Shown one piece after another: positions 33,619 to 43,416 of a DNA stretch of 64,000 nt; the first letter of the stretch is position 1, and every line of letters starts with the position of its first letter. Under the pieces are notes generated by a model. It saw nothing but the letters and a program-made list of their open reading frames with translations. It made no database searches and had not been told where the DNA came from. The position numbers were made by a program, and so were the translations under genes. The stretch covers positions 806,001 to 870,000 of the forward strand of contig NW_020167528.1 in the NCBI RefSeq assembly GCF_001641265.1, in the 5' to 3' direction. Origin of the DNA: Pseudogymnoascus destructans (taxonomy: Eukaryota > Ascomycota > Leotiomycetes > Thelebolales > Thelebolaceae).

Positions 33619-34612
33619 GTGGATGGTGGGCAGTGGGCAGTGGCAGTGGACAGTGGGCAGTGGCGGTGGACAGTGGGCAGTGGGCAGTGGCAGTGGCAGT
33701 GGACAGTGGGCAGTGGCGGTGGACAGTGGTTAGTGGCAGTGGACAGTGGGCAGTGGCAGTGGCAGTGGACAGTGGACAGTGGGCTGTGGCAGTGGACAGT
33801 GGGCAGTGGCAGTGGACAGTGGGCTGTGGCAGTGGACAGTGGACAGTGGGCTGTGGCAGTGGACAGTGGTTAGTGGACAGTGGGCAGTGGACAGTGGGCA
33901 GTGGACAGTGGCGGTGGACAGTGGGCAGTGGCAGTGGCAGTGGACAGTGGGCAGTGGCGGTGGACAGTGGTTAGTGGCAGTGGACAGTGGGCAGTGGCAG
34001 TGGCAGTGGACAGTGGACAGTGGGCTGTGGCAGTGGACAGTGGGCAGTGGCAAGTGGACAGTGGGCTGTGGCAGTGGACAGTGGACAGTGGGCTGTGGCA
34101 GTGGACAGTGGTTAGTGGACAGTGGGCAGTGGGCTGTGGCAGTGGACAGTGGACAGTGGCAGTGGACAGTGGACAGTGGGCTGTGGCAGTGGACAGTGGT
34201 TAGTGGACAGTGGGCAGTGGACAGTGGGCAGTGGACAGTGGCGGTGGACAGTGGGCAGTGGCAGTGGCAGTGGACAGTGGGCAGTGGCAGTGGACAGTGG
34301 TTAGTGGCAGTGGACAGTGGGCAGTGGACAGTGGGCAGTGGCAAGTGGACAGTGGGCAGTGGCAGTGGACAGTGGGCAGTGGGCTGTGGCAGTGGACAGT
34401 GGTTAGTGGACAGTGGGCAGTGGACAGTGGGCAGTGGGCAATGGCAGTGGACAGTTGGCAGTGGCAGTGGACAGTGGACAGTGGACAGTGGTTAGTGGAC
34501 AGTGGGCAGTGGACAGTGGGCAGTGGCAGTGGACAGTGGGCTGTGGCAGTGGACAGTGGGCAGTGGCAGTGGACAGTGGTTAGTGGTCAATGGTCAGTGG
34601 ACAGTGGTCAGG
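33619..34612. repeat. Minisatellite of hexamer variants, about 1 kb
   Basis: About 165 nearly uninterrupted hexamers of the types CAGTGG, GCAGTG, GGACAG, CTGTGG and TTAGTGG shuffled together. Larger blocks recur, for example the string from GGACAGTGGTTAGTGG at 33721 reappears at about 33962 and again near 34195, so a higher-order unit of roughly 240 bp is present. The period is a multiple of three, which keeps several frames open on both strands (VDSGQW-like repeats). These frames are not genes. Confidence 0.97.
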
Positions 34613-35108
34613 ATGCTCATTCCAGTGATATTGCTACCACTTACCACATGGAGCAGAGTGTGCGTGAGTGTATCAATATCCACCGTCCACCGTCCACAGG
34701 CACATGCTTTCCTGACGCTTTCACCGCACGAGTACGGTACGAGTACCACCATTCTCCGGTTCACAGTGCCATGCGGCTGGTACTTTATTGTACACTTTGT
34801 CCGCCACGGAACTCGGTGCTTGCTTGTACTCGGCCGTCGGTCCTGGGTTAATACCCACCGAGAGACACCGAGGACTGTGAGCGTCACACCCCACAAAACA
34901 CACTACGCCCGCATTGTCCTCGTGTTGATCGTGAGGGAAAGGGCCTACCGGTCCCCCCCATTCCGCCTTCTTCTTCTCTTCTCCCCTCAATCTCTCTTCT
35001 CTTCTTCAATCCTCAATCCATTCAAATACTTGGTTCCTCCCAGCCAGGTAGGACTCTGAGTGCCATTCCTCAATTAATCCGCGCATTTTATAACATAACC
35101 CCAACGAC
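34613..35108 (+). promoter_or_regulatory. LRA3 promoter region
   Basis: Non-coding 5' flank of LRA3. It has the inverted repeat at 34837-34861 (listed separately) and a long T/C-rich run at 34960-35040, typical of fungal core promoters just upstream of the start. Confidence 0.55.
34837..34861. promoter_or_regulatory. TCGG-N17-CCGA inverted repeat upstream of LRA3
   Basis: TCGG at 34837-34840 and CCGA at 34858-34861 flank a spacer that itself contains GGGT-TAAT-ACCC. CGG half-sites in inverted orientation are typical of Zn2Cys6 dimers. A similar 25-bp site precedes LRA1. The distance to the LRA3 ATG is about 250 bp. Confidence 0.5.
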
Positions 35109-36669
35109 ATGATGGTTAAAAAATTCCCCAAGATAAAGGCCATCAGGACCTACGTGATCGATGGCGTTGGCTCCGGAGGCGATTACCACAATGTCGAGGG
35201 CGGCCATTGGTATGTACCACAGACACGATCGTCTCAAGATCACCATACTATCACCCCGCACCTTACTGACGAGTATGCCAGGCTGGTCGATACCTCCATC
35301 TCCACGCCTATGTCGAGATGGGAGCAATATCGTGCTTCGAGACTGACCTGGGGAATTAATGTTCTGGGTTCTTTCTGTGTGGAGATCGAGGGGACAGATG
35401 GCACAGTTGGCTTTGCTACGGGATTCGGAGGTAGCTTAGGCTCACCGCCATGAATTCACAACCGGCATTTCTAACATTTACCCAGGTCCTCCTGCCTGCT
35501 GGCTCGTCCACCAGCACTTTGAGCGCTTCCTGATCGGTGCTGACCCGAGAGACACAAACCACATCTTCGAACAAATGTACCGCGCCTCCATGTTCTACGG
35601 CCGCAAGGGTCTCCCCGTGGCTGTCATCTCCGTCATTGATTTGGCACTTTGGGATCTCCAAGGAAAGGTTCGCAACGAGCCAGTCTACAAGCTGATCGGT
35701 GGTGCCACCCGCGAGAAGCTCGATTTCTACTGCACCGGCCCGGAGCCCACCGCTGCCAAAAATATGGGGTTCTGGGGAGCAAAGGTCCCGCTTCCGTACT
35801 GCCCAGAAGAGGGCCACGCCGGTCTCAGGAAGAACGTTGAGTTCCTCCGCAAGCACCGCGAGAGTGTTGGACCAGACTTCCCAATCATGGTCGATTGCTA
35901 CATGAGCTTGAACGTCCAGTACACAATTGAGATTGTCAAGGCCTGCTTAGACCTCAACATCAACTGGTGGGAGGAGTGTTTGTCGCCAGATGACACTGAT
36001 GGATTTGCGCTCATCAAGCGCGCCCACCCGCAAGTTAAGTTCACGACCGGAGAGCATGAGTACTCGCGCTACGGATTCCGCAAGCTCATCGAGGGCCGCA
36101 ACCTCGACATCATCCAGCCCGACGTCATGTGGCTCGGTGGACTGACCGAGCTCCTCAAGGTCTCCGCCATGGCCGCCGCCTACGACATCCCTGTCGTCCC
36201 CCACGCCAGCGGCCCCTACAGTTACCATTTCGTTATCTCGCAGACCAACTGCCCCTTCCAAGAATACCTCGCCAACTCCCCCGACGGAAAGAGCGTCCTT
36301 CCCGTCTTCGGCGACCTCTTCATCGACGAGCCAATCCCAGTCAACGGCTACCTCACCGCAGACCAGCTCGACAAGCCCGGCTTCGGACTTACCCTCAACC
36401 CCGCCGCTCGCCTGATCCCCGCACAATACCTCCTCACCCCCAACCCGGAACGCCCTCTCGGCGGCCCACTCCAGCGCGCACAGATCGAAGCTGCCCCAGT
36501 CGCCGCAGCACCAGTTGTTTCACGGGAGGCTTCTGTCCCAGCAGTCGCTGCGCAGGAGGCTGCTGCCGCGACGGAGAAGTCCACGCCAGCGGTTGATGGA
36601 GGGAAGGAGCAGACGAGTATTGTGGAAGGGCTGGTGAATGGGGTCAAGGGGTTGACGACATCTGCATGA
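35109..36669 (+). CDS. LRA3: L-rhamnonate dehydratase (enolase superfamily)
   Basis: Three exons: 35109-35209, 35282-35430 and 35486-36669, with 72- and 55-nt introns, giving 477 residues. The N-terminal capping domain has TPMSRWEQYRASRLTWG, and splicing joins GFGG to PPACWLVHQHFERFL, both rhamnonate dehydratase hallmarks. The TIM barrel shows DLALWDLQGK and KVPLPYCPEEG. Metal-ligand positions are DCYMS (Asp), EECLSPDD (Glu) and TTGEHEY (Glu); DIIQPDVMWLGGLTEL, VVPHASGPYSYHF and PGFGLTLN also match. It dehydrates L-rhamnonate to 2-keto-3-deoxy-L-rhamnonate. An Ala-rich tail of about 70 residues is extra relative to bacterial enzymes. Its neighbours encode the other pathway steps. Confidence 0.9.
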
Positions 36670-37454
36670 TTGGAGGCTTTATAAAACTACATACTCTTTG
36701 CTGTTTGCTCTTTGCTTGATTGTCTGTTGCCTTTCATTGGCTTCGCAGGGGAACAAATTGACTTGTGCTTTTTTTGCGGTAGAAGGTAGTTAGACCTTTT
36801 GTGCATATAATTCGAAACTATCTCTACTACTCTCCTACACTTAACGGTTATTGACATGGATTGGACATATAGCTGCAGGAGCGAAACTTGCATGCACCAT
36901 GCGCACGACCCCCATCCCCCGCATTCCCCCAATTTTTTTTAATAAAAATAAAAGGAATTATCGGCCTCGTGGCTCCTCCGTCTCGCAGATCTTGTGTGCG
37001 TACGTGGCGGGTATACATGCGGGCATACAGTTTACCTCTCTTCCTAATTTCTCCGTCTCGGCAAAATCGTCATTTTGTGTTTCGGCACGTCGGGGATGGG
37101 ACAAAGACCACCGAATATGGCGGGGTGCAGCGGGGAACCTAGGTGGGTTGGGGGTGAAGGCGCTAGCGGAAATGCGCCGCTGGGGTGGGAGGGGAGGTGG
37201 GATTTGCCGGATGCGGTGGATTGGAGAGGGGAGGGGATATACATAGCAAGTCAGTGTTGCATGTTCAGTGGTGTTAGTAGTGTTAGTTGTGTTTAGCAGG
37301 AAATAATTACGAAGTTTTTGAAGTTTTATTTGGCGAGTTAAAGCTATAGCTACACTGTTCAACACGCGATTCAACCATCCCACCTACCCATACGACCATC
37401 TCTCACCCTCACCCTCACCCATCACAACCTCAACAACAAATCCAGAAAACACAA
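36670..37454 (+). promoter_or_regulatory. Intergenic LRA3-LRA1, LRA1 promoter
   Basis: No gene. It contains a CGG-N13-CCG pair at 36962-36980, the TCGG-N17-CCGA site at 37090-37114 and a pyrimidine-rich leader with CTCACC repeats at 37390-37420 just before the LRA1 ATG. Confidence 0.5.
37090..37114. promoter_or_regulatory. TCGG-N17-CCGA inverted repeat upstream of LRA1
   Basis: TCGG at 37090-37093 and CCGA at 37111-37114. Spacer length is identical to the LRA3 site, and 9 of 17 spacer bases agree, including TGGG on the left and CCA on the right. The site is about 340 bp before the LRA1 ATG. Confidence 0.5.
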
Positions 37455-38361
37455 ATGCCACCAACCGCCCTCCTCGCCTCCAAAACCGCCGCCATAACCG
37501 GCGGCTCCACCGGCATCGGGCGCGCCATCACCCTCGGTTTCCTCGCGCAAGGCTGCAACGTCGCCGTCAACCATCTCGGTCTCTCCTCTGATGCTGCACT
37601 CCTCGCCTCCTTGATCGAGGAAGCGAAGGGGCTCAAGGAGAAAGATGCGGGTGCGGGGGAGCTGATGGAGGTGCAGGGTGATATTTCCCTGCCGGAGACG
37701 GGAAAGGAGTTGGTGAGGAAGACGGTGGAGAGGTGGGGGGTATTGGATGTTTTTGTGAGTAATGCGGGGGTTTGTAAGTTTGCTGAGGTTTTGGAGTGAG
37801 CTCTCCCTTCTCCTTATTTTTCCCTCTTTATGAGGCGTGTGGGATGGCTCCGGGTGGGTGCTGGTGGCGGTGGTTACAGTTGAGGTTACTAACCAAACCA
37901 GCATGGAACCCGACCTCTTCGCCTCAACAGTAAACATCAACCTCAACGGCGCCTTCTACGCCTGCCAAGCCGCCGCCCGCCAAATGGCCACCCAAAGCCG
38001 CGGCGGCTCCATAATCGGGATGTCCTCCATCAGCGCCCTCGTTGGCGGCGGTCAACAAGTGCACTACACACCCACCAAAGCCGGGGTAACCTCGCTCATG
38101 CAATCTATGGCCGTCGCACTGGGGAAGCATGGGATTAGATGTAATGCGTTATTGCCCGGGACCATTAGGACGCAATTGAATGAGGAGGACTTGAAGGGGG
38201 AGAAGGAGACGTATATGGAGGGGAGGATTCCGTTGGGGAGGATTGGGGAGACGAGTGATATGGTGGGCCCGGCGATTTTTTTGGCGTGTGGGGAGTTAAG
38301 TGGGTTTGTCAATGGGGCGCAGCTTTTGGTGGATGGGGGGATGTTTGTTAATCTGCAGTGA
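37455..38361 (+). CDS. LRA1: L-rhamnose 1-dehydrogenase (SDR)
   Basis: Two exons, 37455-37795 and 37902-38361, with a 106-nt intron (GTGAGC..CCAG), giving 266 residues. It is a classical SDR: TGGSTGIGR (TGxxxGxG cofactor motif) at residue 16, NAGV (NAG) near 106, a catalytic Ser-Tyr-Lys set in MSSISALVGGGQQVHYTPTKAG, and IRCNALLPGTIRTQLN. Members with this neighbourhood oxidise L-rhamnose to L-rhamnono-gamma-lactone with NAD(P)+. SDR sequence alone cannot fix substrate, but linkage to LRA2, LRA3 and LRA4 makes the assignment strong. Exon 1 is GC-rich and drifts to G-rich codons at its end. Confidence 0.85.
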
Positions 38362-38481
38362 GAATACTGGTGCAGAGTTTGTTAAATGGACATATAAACG
38401 TGGAAGGGAAAGCGGACTTGTATCCCTTGTTTGCATGCAATAGCTAAGTTATGATTCATCTACCAAAAGCTACATTTCACC

Positions 38482-39516
38482 CTACAACGACTTCTCCACA
38501 GCCTCCAACTGCCCAACCGCCCCCTTCCAATTCTCCCACTCCGCATCTCCTCCGGGAATCCCACCCACAAGCGGCAACCTCGTCCCATCCCTCTCCCCTA
38601 ACCCCAACACCCTCGAAACCGCCTCCTTAATCCCCACCGTTCCAAACCTCACCACCAGCTCCTCCACCGCACTAATCTTATACTGCAGCGTCCTCGCCTC
38701 CTTGATGTCCTCTGCAGTCTTGCCCTCCTTAAGACACAGGTCGTAGAGGTGCACTACCGACTTGGGGAAGAATCCAGCACTACCGTCAATCGTGCCGGCG
38801 CATCCTAATGCTAGGATGGGGAGAAGCTGCTGTCCGAGACCGGTGAAAGTGTGGAAGTGGCTGTGGTCGATAGAGGGGTTCGCGCCGATCTGGGCGTGGT
38901 ACGAGATATCGCCGTGAGAGAGCTTGCAGCCCACAATATTGGGGTGGGCGGAGAGGGTGGCATAGGTGGAGGGGGTGACTTTGACGTTGTTGGAGACGCC
39001 GGGGTAGTGGTAGCTACGGGGTTGTTAGCTGGTGCACGTGGCCCTTTGCGGAGTGAGAACGAACATCATAATGGGGATTGGGCTGCGGTCAGCGATGGCT
39101 TGGAACCATTTCACGATTCCCTCTTGCGTGACGGCACCGGCGAAGTAGCCGGGTGCGAGACAGAGACCCCATTGTGCGCCGGCCTTCTGGGCTTCTTGGA
39201 GCTGCTCTACCGTTCCCTCGATATCTTGCGTGGCTGTGCCAGCAATGATGGGGTAGTCCTTGAAGCCCGCCTCTTCGAGGGCCTTGCGCTGGGATGAGAG
39301 GACCTCAAAGCGCTCCTTGTTAGTGAGGTGGACTGCCTCGCCGGTGCTGCCGAGGATCACAAGCCCGCGGATGCCGCTTTTGGCGAGGTGGATGGAGTGC
39401 TTGGATTGCGTCTCGGCGTCGAAGGGAGCGGCCGCGGCATTGTAGTTTGCGGCGGCCTTGCCGACGAAGAAGGTTGGGACGGGGACGTAGACGCCGCCTG
39501 GTGGTGGGGAGGCCAT
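38482..39516 (-). CDS. LRA4: 2-keto-3-deoxy-L-rhamnonate aldolase (DapA family)
   Basis: Two exons on -: 39516-39065 and 39013-38482, with a 51-nt intron whose removal joins SPIPIMI to YHYPGVSNNVKVT, giving 327 residues. The start is ATG 39516 (MASPPPGGVYVPVP). Class-I aldolase/DHDPS fold: GSTGEAVHLT (carboxylate-binding GSTGE), the conserved Tyr in YHYPG, the Schiff-base Lys in IVGCKLSHGD, and GCAGTIDGSAGFFP. It would split 2-keto-3-deoxy-L-rhamnonate into pyruvate and L-lactaldehyde. It is divergent from LRA2 over a 483-bp spacer and converges with LRA1. Confidence 0.85.
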
Positions 39517-39999
39517 TGTGGGAGTTTGGTGGTGGTGGTGGTGATGATCTGATAATTCACCCCGCACTTTCGTCTAGCGAGTCTGTTTCGTCGGTCAGTT
39601 TGAGCTGCTTAGAGACTCGGAGTACTCACCACTTCGGAAATAATAAGATGGAAGGAATAAAAATGCAGAGAGGAATCTTGGTCTACTTTGTTGAATATTA
39701 ACAGAGTGGCGGATGCAAACAGTAATACAGTCCGAGGTCATCCACAAGTTCATACAATTACACGGCTTGGTCTCATAACCCCACCGTCTTCGGGGAAACA
39801 TCCCCCGACAGTCATCTCCTCGGTATCCACCACACAGCGGAGCTGGGACACCTAAATCGCCTCAGCCTTGCGAACTAAACCCCACATAACTGAAGATGGA
39901 GCAGAGCCATCAACAACCCATTCAACAAAAGCTATTCATACAGTACTTCGAAATCAGATACCCATCAATAATCAATCGAAATCCAAAATATAATCAACT
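39517..39999. promoter_or_regulatory. Divergent LRA4/LRA2 promoter
   Basis: A 483-bp spacer between two divergently read pathway genes. Two CGG/CCG inverted pairs lie close together: CGG-N18-CCG at 39763-39786 and TCGGGG-N7-CCCCGA at 39790-39808, the latter with the CGG-N11-CCG spacing known from Gal4-type regulators. The strong clustering in one 46-bp block suggests an upstream activating region. Confidence 0.5.
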
Positions 40000-41165
40000 A
40001 TGGCATTTACAGCCGACGAGACTGCCACCGTCACCCCCAAATACCCCATCATCGACTCCCACATCCACATCTACCCCGCATCTGAGGTGCACACACTCGC
40101 CTGGTTCGATCCCAACTTGCCCCTAGCCACAAACCAGCACTCCCTCGAAGAATACACCGCCGCCACCACCTCCCCCCCCGAACTCGAGGGGTTCATCTTC
40201 CTCGAGACCGACCGCGAGCATGACCTCGACTCCGGCGAGGCTGATGGCAGCGGCTGGGCCGGGCCCTTGATGGAGGTCGACTGGATCCGCCGCGTTACCG
40301 TTGGCGAGCCCAAGGAGGGCGAGGGCCACGACGAGAGCCATGCCAAATTGGTGCAGGGGTTTGTGCCATGGGCGCCTCTGCCGAGCGGGGCGGCGGTGGT
40401 GGAGCGGTATATAGAGAAGGCGCGGGAGGTGGCGGGGGAGGAGGCGGGGAAGAGGATCTCTGGGTTCCGGTATTTGGTGCAGAGTAAGCCAAAGGGGACG
40501 ATGCTGGGGGAGGGCTTTATTGAGGGCTTGAAGCTGCTGGGGAGGGAGAAGCTGACGTTTGATTTGGGGGTTGATCAGCACAATGGGGGGGATTGGCAGT
40601 TGGAGGAGGCAGTGGAGATGATTCGATTGGCTCATGAGGGCGTTGATGATGCACAGAAAGTTAGGATTGTGATAAGTACGTATATCCCCTTCCCCCGATA
40701 CCGCCTCTGCATGCGGATTTCCGTTTATGTGCTAACCGAGTAACAGACCACCTTTGCAAGCCCGACTTTTCCTTTTGCGCTCTCCCACCCGACGAACTCT
40801 ATGAGAAACCTCGCTTCCGGAAGTGGCGGGAGGCCATATTCGAGCTATCCCAAGCCAAGAACACTTACATGAAGCTCAGCGGGTGCCTGTCCGAGCTGCC
40901 GGACTCCCTGAAAACCGAATCAGCAAACCACATCTTCGCCGCCATCTTGCCCTGGCTATCGGTCATCCTGGCGGCGTTCCGCGGGAGGCTGATGTTCGGA
41001 AGCGATTGGCCGGTCTGCACGGTGGGCGTTGGCGATGATGCGTGGAAGAAGTGGAGGGCGGTGGTGGCGGGAATGTGTGAGATGGGAGGCTTGGGCATGG
41101 AGGAGCAGATTATGCTTTGGAGCGGGACGGCGATCGTTGCTTATGGGCTTAACCCATCGATGTGA
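40000..41165 (+). CDS. LRA2: L-rhamnono-gamma-lactonase (amidohydrolase 2 family)
   Basis: Two exons, 40000-40675 and 40747-41165, with a 71-nt intron (GTACGT..AACAG), giving 364 residues. It is a metal-dependent TIM-barrel amidohydrolase: IDSHIHIYP (HxH) near residue 19, GVDQHNGG around 192, INHLCKPDF (His) created by splicing at 225, and FGSDWPVC (catalytic Asp) near 305. The family includes fungal L-rhamnonolactonase, which opens the lactone made by LRA1 to give L-rhamnonate for LRA3. The catalytic residues are all present. Substrate is assigned from the gene neighbourhood. Confidence 0.83.
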
Positions 41166-41263
41166 ATTATCTGAGAGGAGGCGCTGCCAGCCTCCCGTAG
41201 ACTGTAGCTAGTTGTGCACGCTTCTGCCAATAAATTTTGAAATTAGGGTAGGTCATCCTTGCG

Positions 41264-41540
41264 AGGCTCGCGGGGCTTGCGGGGCTTGCTGACCCCGCCG
41301 CCGGGGTTGATCTCCATAGTTGTGTAAGGTCGCAGGGAACTATCCCCTTCCTCTCCTAGCTTGTCGTTCGCCTCCTGCGCGGCAAGAACTTCACCCAGCG
41401 TTGGTCCAAAGGACCAGGGATAATACCTCGCCTCGGGTTGCTAAAGCCTGGTTGATTCTGTTCTGAGTCTCTTCATCTCCACCAGGCAGCCTCTTACCGA
41501 GCCGGCGGAGGTTTGATGCCGACATACGGGTTTGTAAACG
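41264..41540 (-). pseudogene. Possible small gene with a frame shift
   Basis: On -, a start near 41521 (MSASNLRRLGKRLPGG, then ETQNRINQALATRGE) leads into a different frame reading ARYYPWSFGPTLGEVLAAQEAND..., RPYTTMEINPGGGVSK, ending KDDLP-stop near 41264. Both halves look coding, with charged and aromatic residues in good order and no internal stops. They are out of register by one base around 41420-41430. I found no single intron with proper splice sites that joins them. It may be a real protein of about 110 residues with a sequence error, or a recently broken gene. No family recognised. Confidence 0.35.
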
Positions 41541-41656
41541 CTGGCCATTCCATTATCAGTAGAAGTGTGGGTGTAAAAGACGAAGAGGATTGGTAAACGA
41601 TGGGGAATATGTTGGTTATTTATGTCTTAGCACTCGGTGACTGTAGGCCAACCAAC

Positions 41657-41725
41657 AATAAGCTTTCTAAATGAAGGGAGGTCTCATGGTTAGCGAATGA
41701 CCTCCCTTCATTTCGAAAGCTTATT
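41657..41725. repeat. Inverted repeat, 27-bp arms
   Basis: Arms 41657-41683 and 41699-41725 are complementary at 26 of 27 positions with a 15-nt loop. They start AATAAGCTTTC and end GGGAGGTC. The repeat lies 150 bp upstream of the HAD gene start and could be a MITE relic or a hairpin in the leader or promoter. Confidence 0.95.
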
Positions 41726-41876
41726 TACCCAAGAACAATTCTTATTTGCAGAAGATTAGATCACGTAAGCGTGCCTTATCGATTGAGGGGTCAGGCCAGA
41801 GCAGTGACGACATAACATTAGCAGCTGCGACACAAAAACAACACCAACGTTCTTATCTAAATACAAACCTTTGAAA

Positions 41877-42623
41877 ATGATTAGCCTCGTTGCTTTTGAT
41901 CTCGATGGAACGCTTGCCATCAGCAAGCAGCCATTGAAGGACTCCATGGGCGAGGCGCTGGCCGACCTCCTAGCCGTTGCCCACGTCTCCATCATCTCAG
42001 GGGGTGACTGGCCACAGTTCGAGAAGCAAATCGCGAGCCGCTTGCCAGCACGTGCTGATGTGACGAAACTATGGCTTATGCCGACCACTGGAACCAAGCT
42101 ATACCAGAACAAGGGTGATGGGTGGAAGGTGGTATATGCTGAGCTGTTCACCGATGAGCAGAAGAAGGATATCCTCGAGGCATTTGACGCTTCGCTGGAG
42201 GCCACTGGATTCACACCAGAGAAGACCTGGGGTGAGCGAATCGAAGACCGTGGCAGCCAGATCACCTTCTCCGCGCTCGGCCAGGAAGCACCCATCTCCG
42301 CGAAGCAGCATTGGGACGCTGATTTCGCCAAGCGTAAGGTGATCCAGGTTGACTTGCAGAAGCGCCTGCCCGATCTATCAATCAACATGGGCGGCACAAC
42401 CTCCATCGATATTACAAAGAAGGGTGTTGACAAAGGATACGGCCTGAGGAGACTGAGCGAGGCGACTGGGCTCCCGCTTGAACAGATGATGTTTATCGGT
42501 GATGCCATCTTCCCGGGTGGTAACGACTATCCTGCCAAGCAGATCGGGTTGCCCACTGTCGATGTCAAGGACCCGGAGGGCACTCTTTCGGCAATCGCTG
42601 CCATTGTCGCATGCCTCTCGTAA
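41877..42623 (+). CDS. HAD-IIB phosphatase of bacterial type
   Basis: 248 residues, no intron, start ATG 41877 (MISLVAFDLDGTLA); an upstream TTG extension is ignored. HAD motif I is FDLDGTL (nucleophile Asp plus acid Asp), motif II is SIISGGDW (Ser), then the IIB cap with EDRGSQITFSALGQ, a Lys in VDKGYG (motif III), and IGDAIFPGGND (motif IV acids). The GGTTSIDITKKGVDKGYG and GDA-FPGGNDYPA signatures resemble Cof-type and phosphomannomutase-like HADs of bacteria. The substrate is probably a phosphosugar. Absence of introns, and a family I associate with bacteria, suggest horizontal transfer; this is inference until a tree is made. Confidence 0.8.
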   Translation: MISLVAFDLDGTLAISKQPLKDSMGEALADLLAVAHVSIISGGDWPQFEKQIASRLPARADVTKLWLMPTTGTKLYQNKGDGWKVVYAELFTDEQKKDILEAFDASLEATGFTPEKTWGERIEDRGSQITFSALGQEAPISAKQHWDADFAKRKVIQVDLQKRLPDLSINMGGTTSIDITKKGVDKGYGLRRLSEATGLPLEQMMFIGDAIFPGGNDYPAKQIGLPTVDVKDPEGTLSAIAAIVACLS

Positions 42624-42937
42624 TGCAAACGTTTTACAATATGCCTTTCAATTCAAGCATGGGTGCATTCACTGGATGTTCAATGACGGAGATAAAAAAT
42701 CTCCAAGAATACTGGGGTACGGGCTTCAACTCCAGCAAGATCTAAATTCAATCAATATAGAATGGCTAGGAAAAGTGAAATGCGACGGGAATCACTCAAA
42801 TTGGACCAGGCGATCCTACTTGGCTAATTTCTTCGTCACTACCATCTGAGTATATAGAACTCGCAACTGCCACAAATTCAGTCACTAATTTGAGAAAACG
42901 CCCCTTGATATTTCCCATTCACCAACTAATTATAAAC
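42624..42937. other. Intergenic
   Basis: HAD-gene 3' flank. No further feature recognised. Confidence 0.4.
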
Positions 42938-43165
42938 TTAAACCCCCTTCTCAATTCCCAACACTAGCAGTCTTCGGTAAATCGCCCATTCTTTGTCACG
43001 GTCAACGCAGAGAACGTAGGCGCCTTGTTCGACGAGGAGGATGGCGGCTGCGCGACCGTTACCGATGCCGTCGCCTGCGGATCCGGCGCCGGTGACTATG
43101 GCTGCTTTGCCAGCGAAGGAGCCGCTGATTGGCCTTGATGCCACTTCGGGTTGTTGGCTTGTCAT
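42938..43165 (-). pseudogene. Truncated short-chain dehydrogenase (N-terminus only)
   Basis: 75 codons from ATG 43165 (MTSQQPEV). GKAAIVTGAGSAGDGIGNGRAAAILL is split here only to show the TGxxx..GIG cofactor motif, and AYVLCVDRD is the second beta strand with its Asp. After that the homology stops at WAIYRRL and a stop codon follows. The NAG, YxxxK and all later SDR parts are missing on either side, so this is a 5' remnant of a gene normally about 260 residues long. Confidence 0.7.
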
Positions 43166-43416
43166 GATTGCTTGGTGTTTGTTAATTGTTAATGATGGGG
43201 AGAGTGTGGTGTGGGAACGGGACGCTACCTTGGTGGAACGTGGAGCATTTACCCCACATTGATAGCCGGCACGACTCTAAATTGGACACCTCGGGAACAA
43301 AGTTATCATATTTGTTCTGGATCGCTCGCAAAGATTGAGTGGATTTTATAATATACACACGATACACCACCCTCTCCCTATGCACCTTTAAGCCACCCAC
43401 AATGTGATAACTCAAT

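Noticed and set aside
33551..34851. Several long open frames on both strands through the hexamer array
   Set aside because: A 6-bp repeat keeps frames open by construction. The products are VDSGQW-type repeats and all end at the same GTTAG variant.
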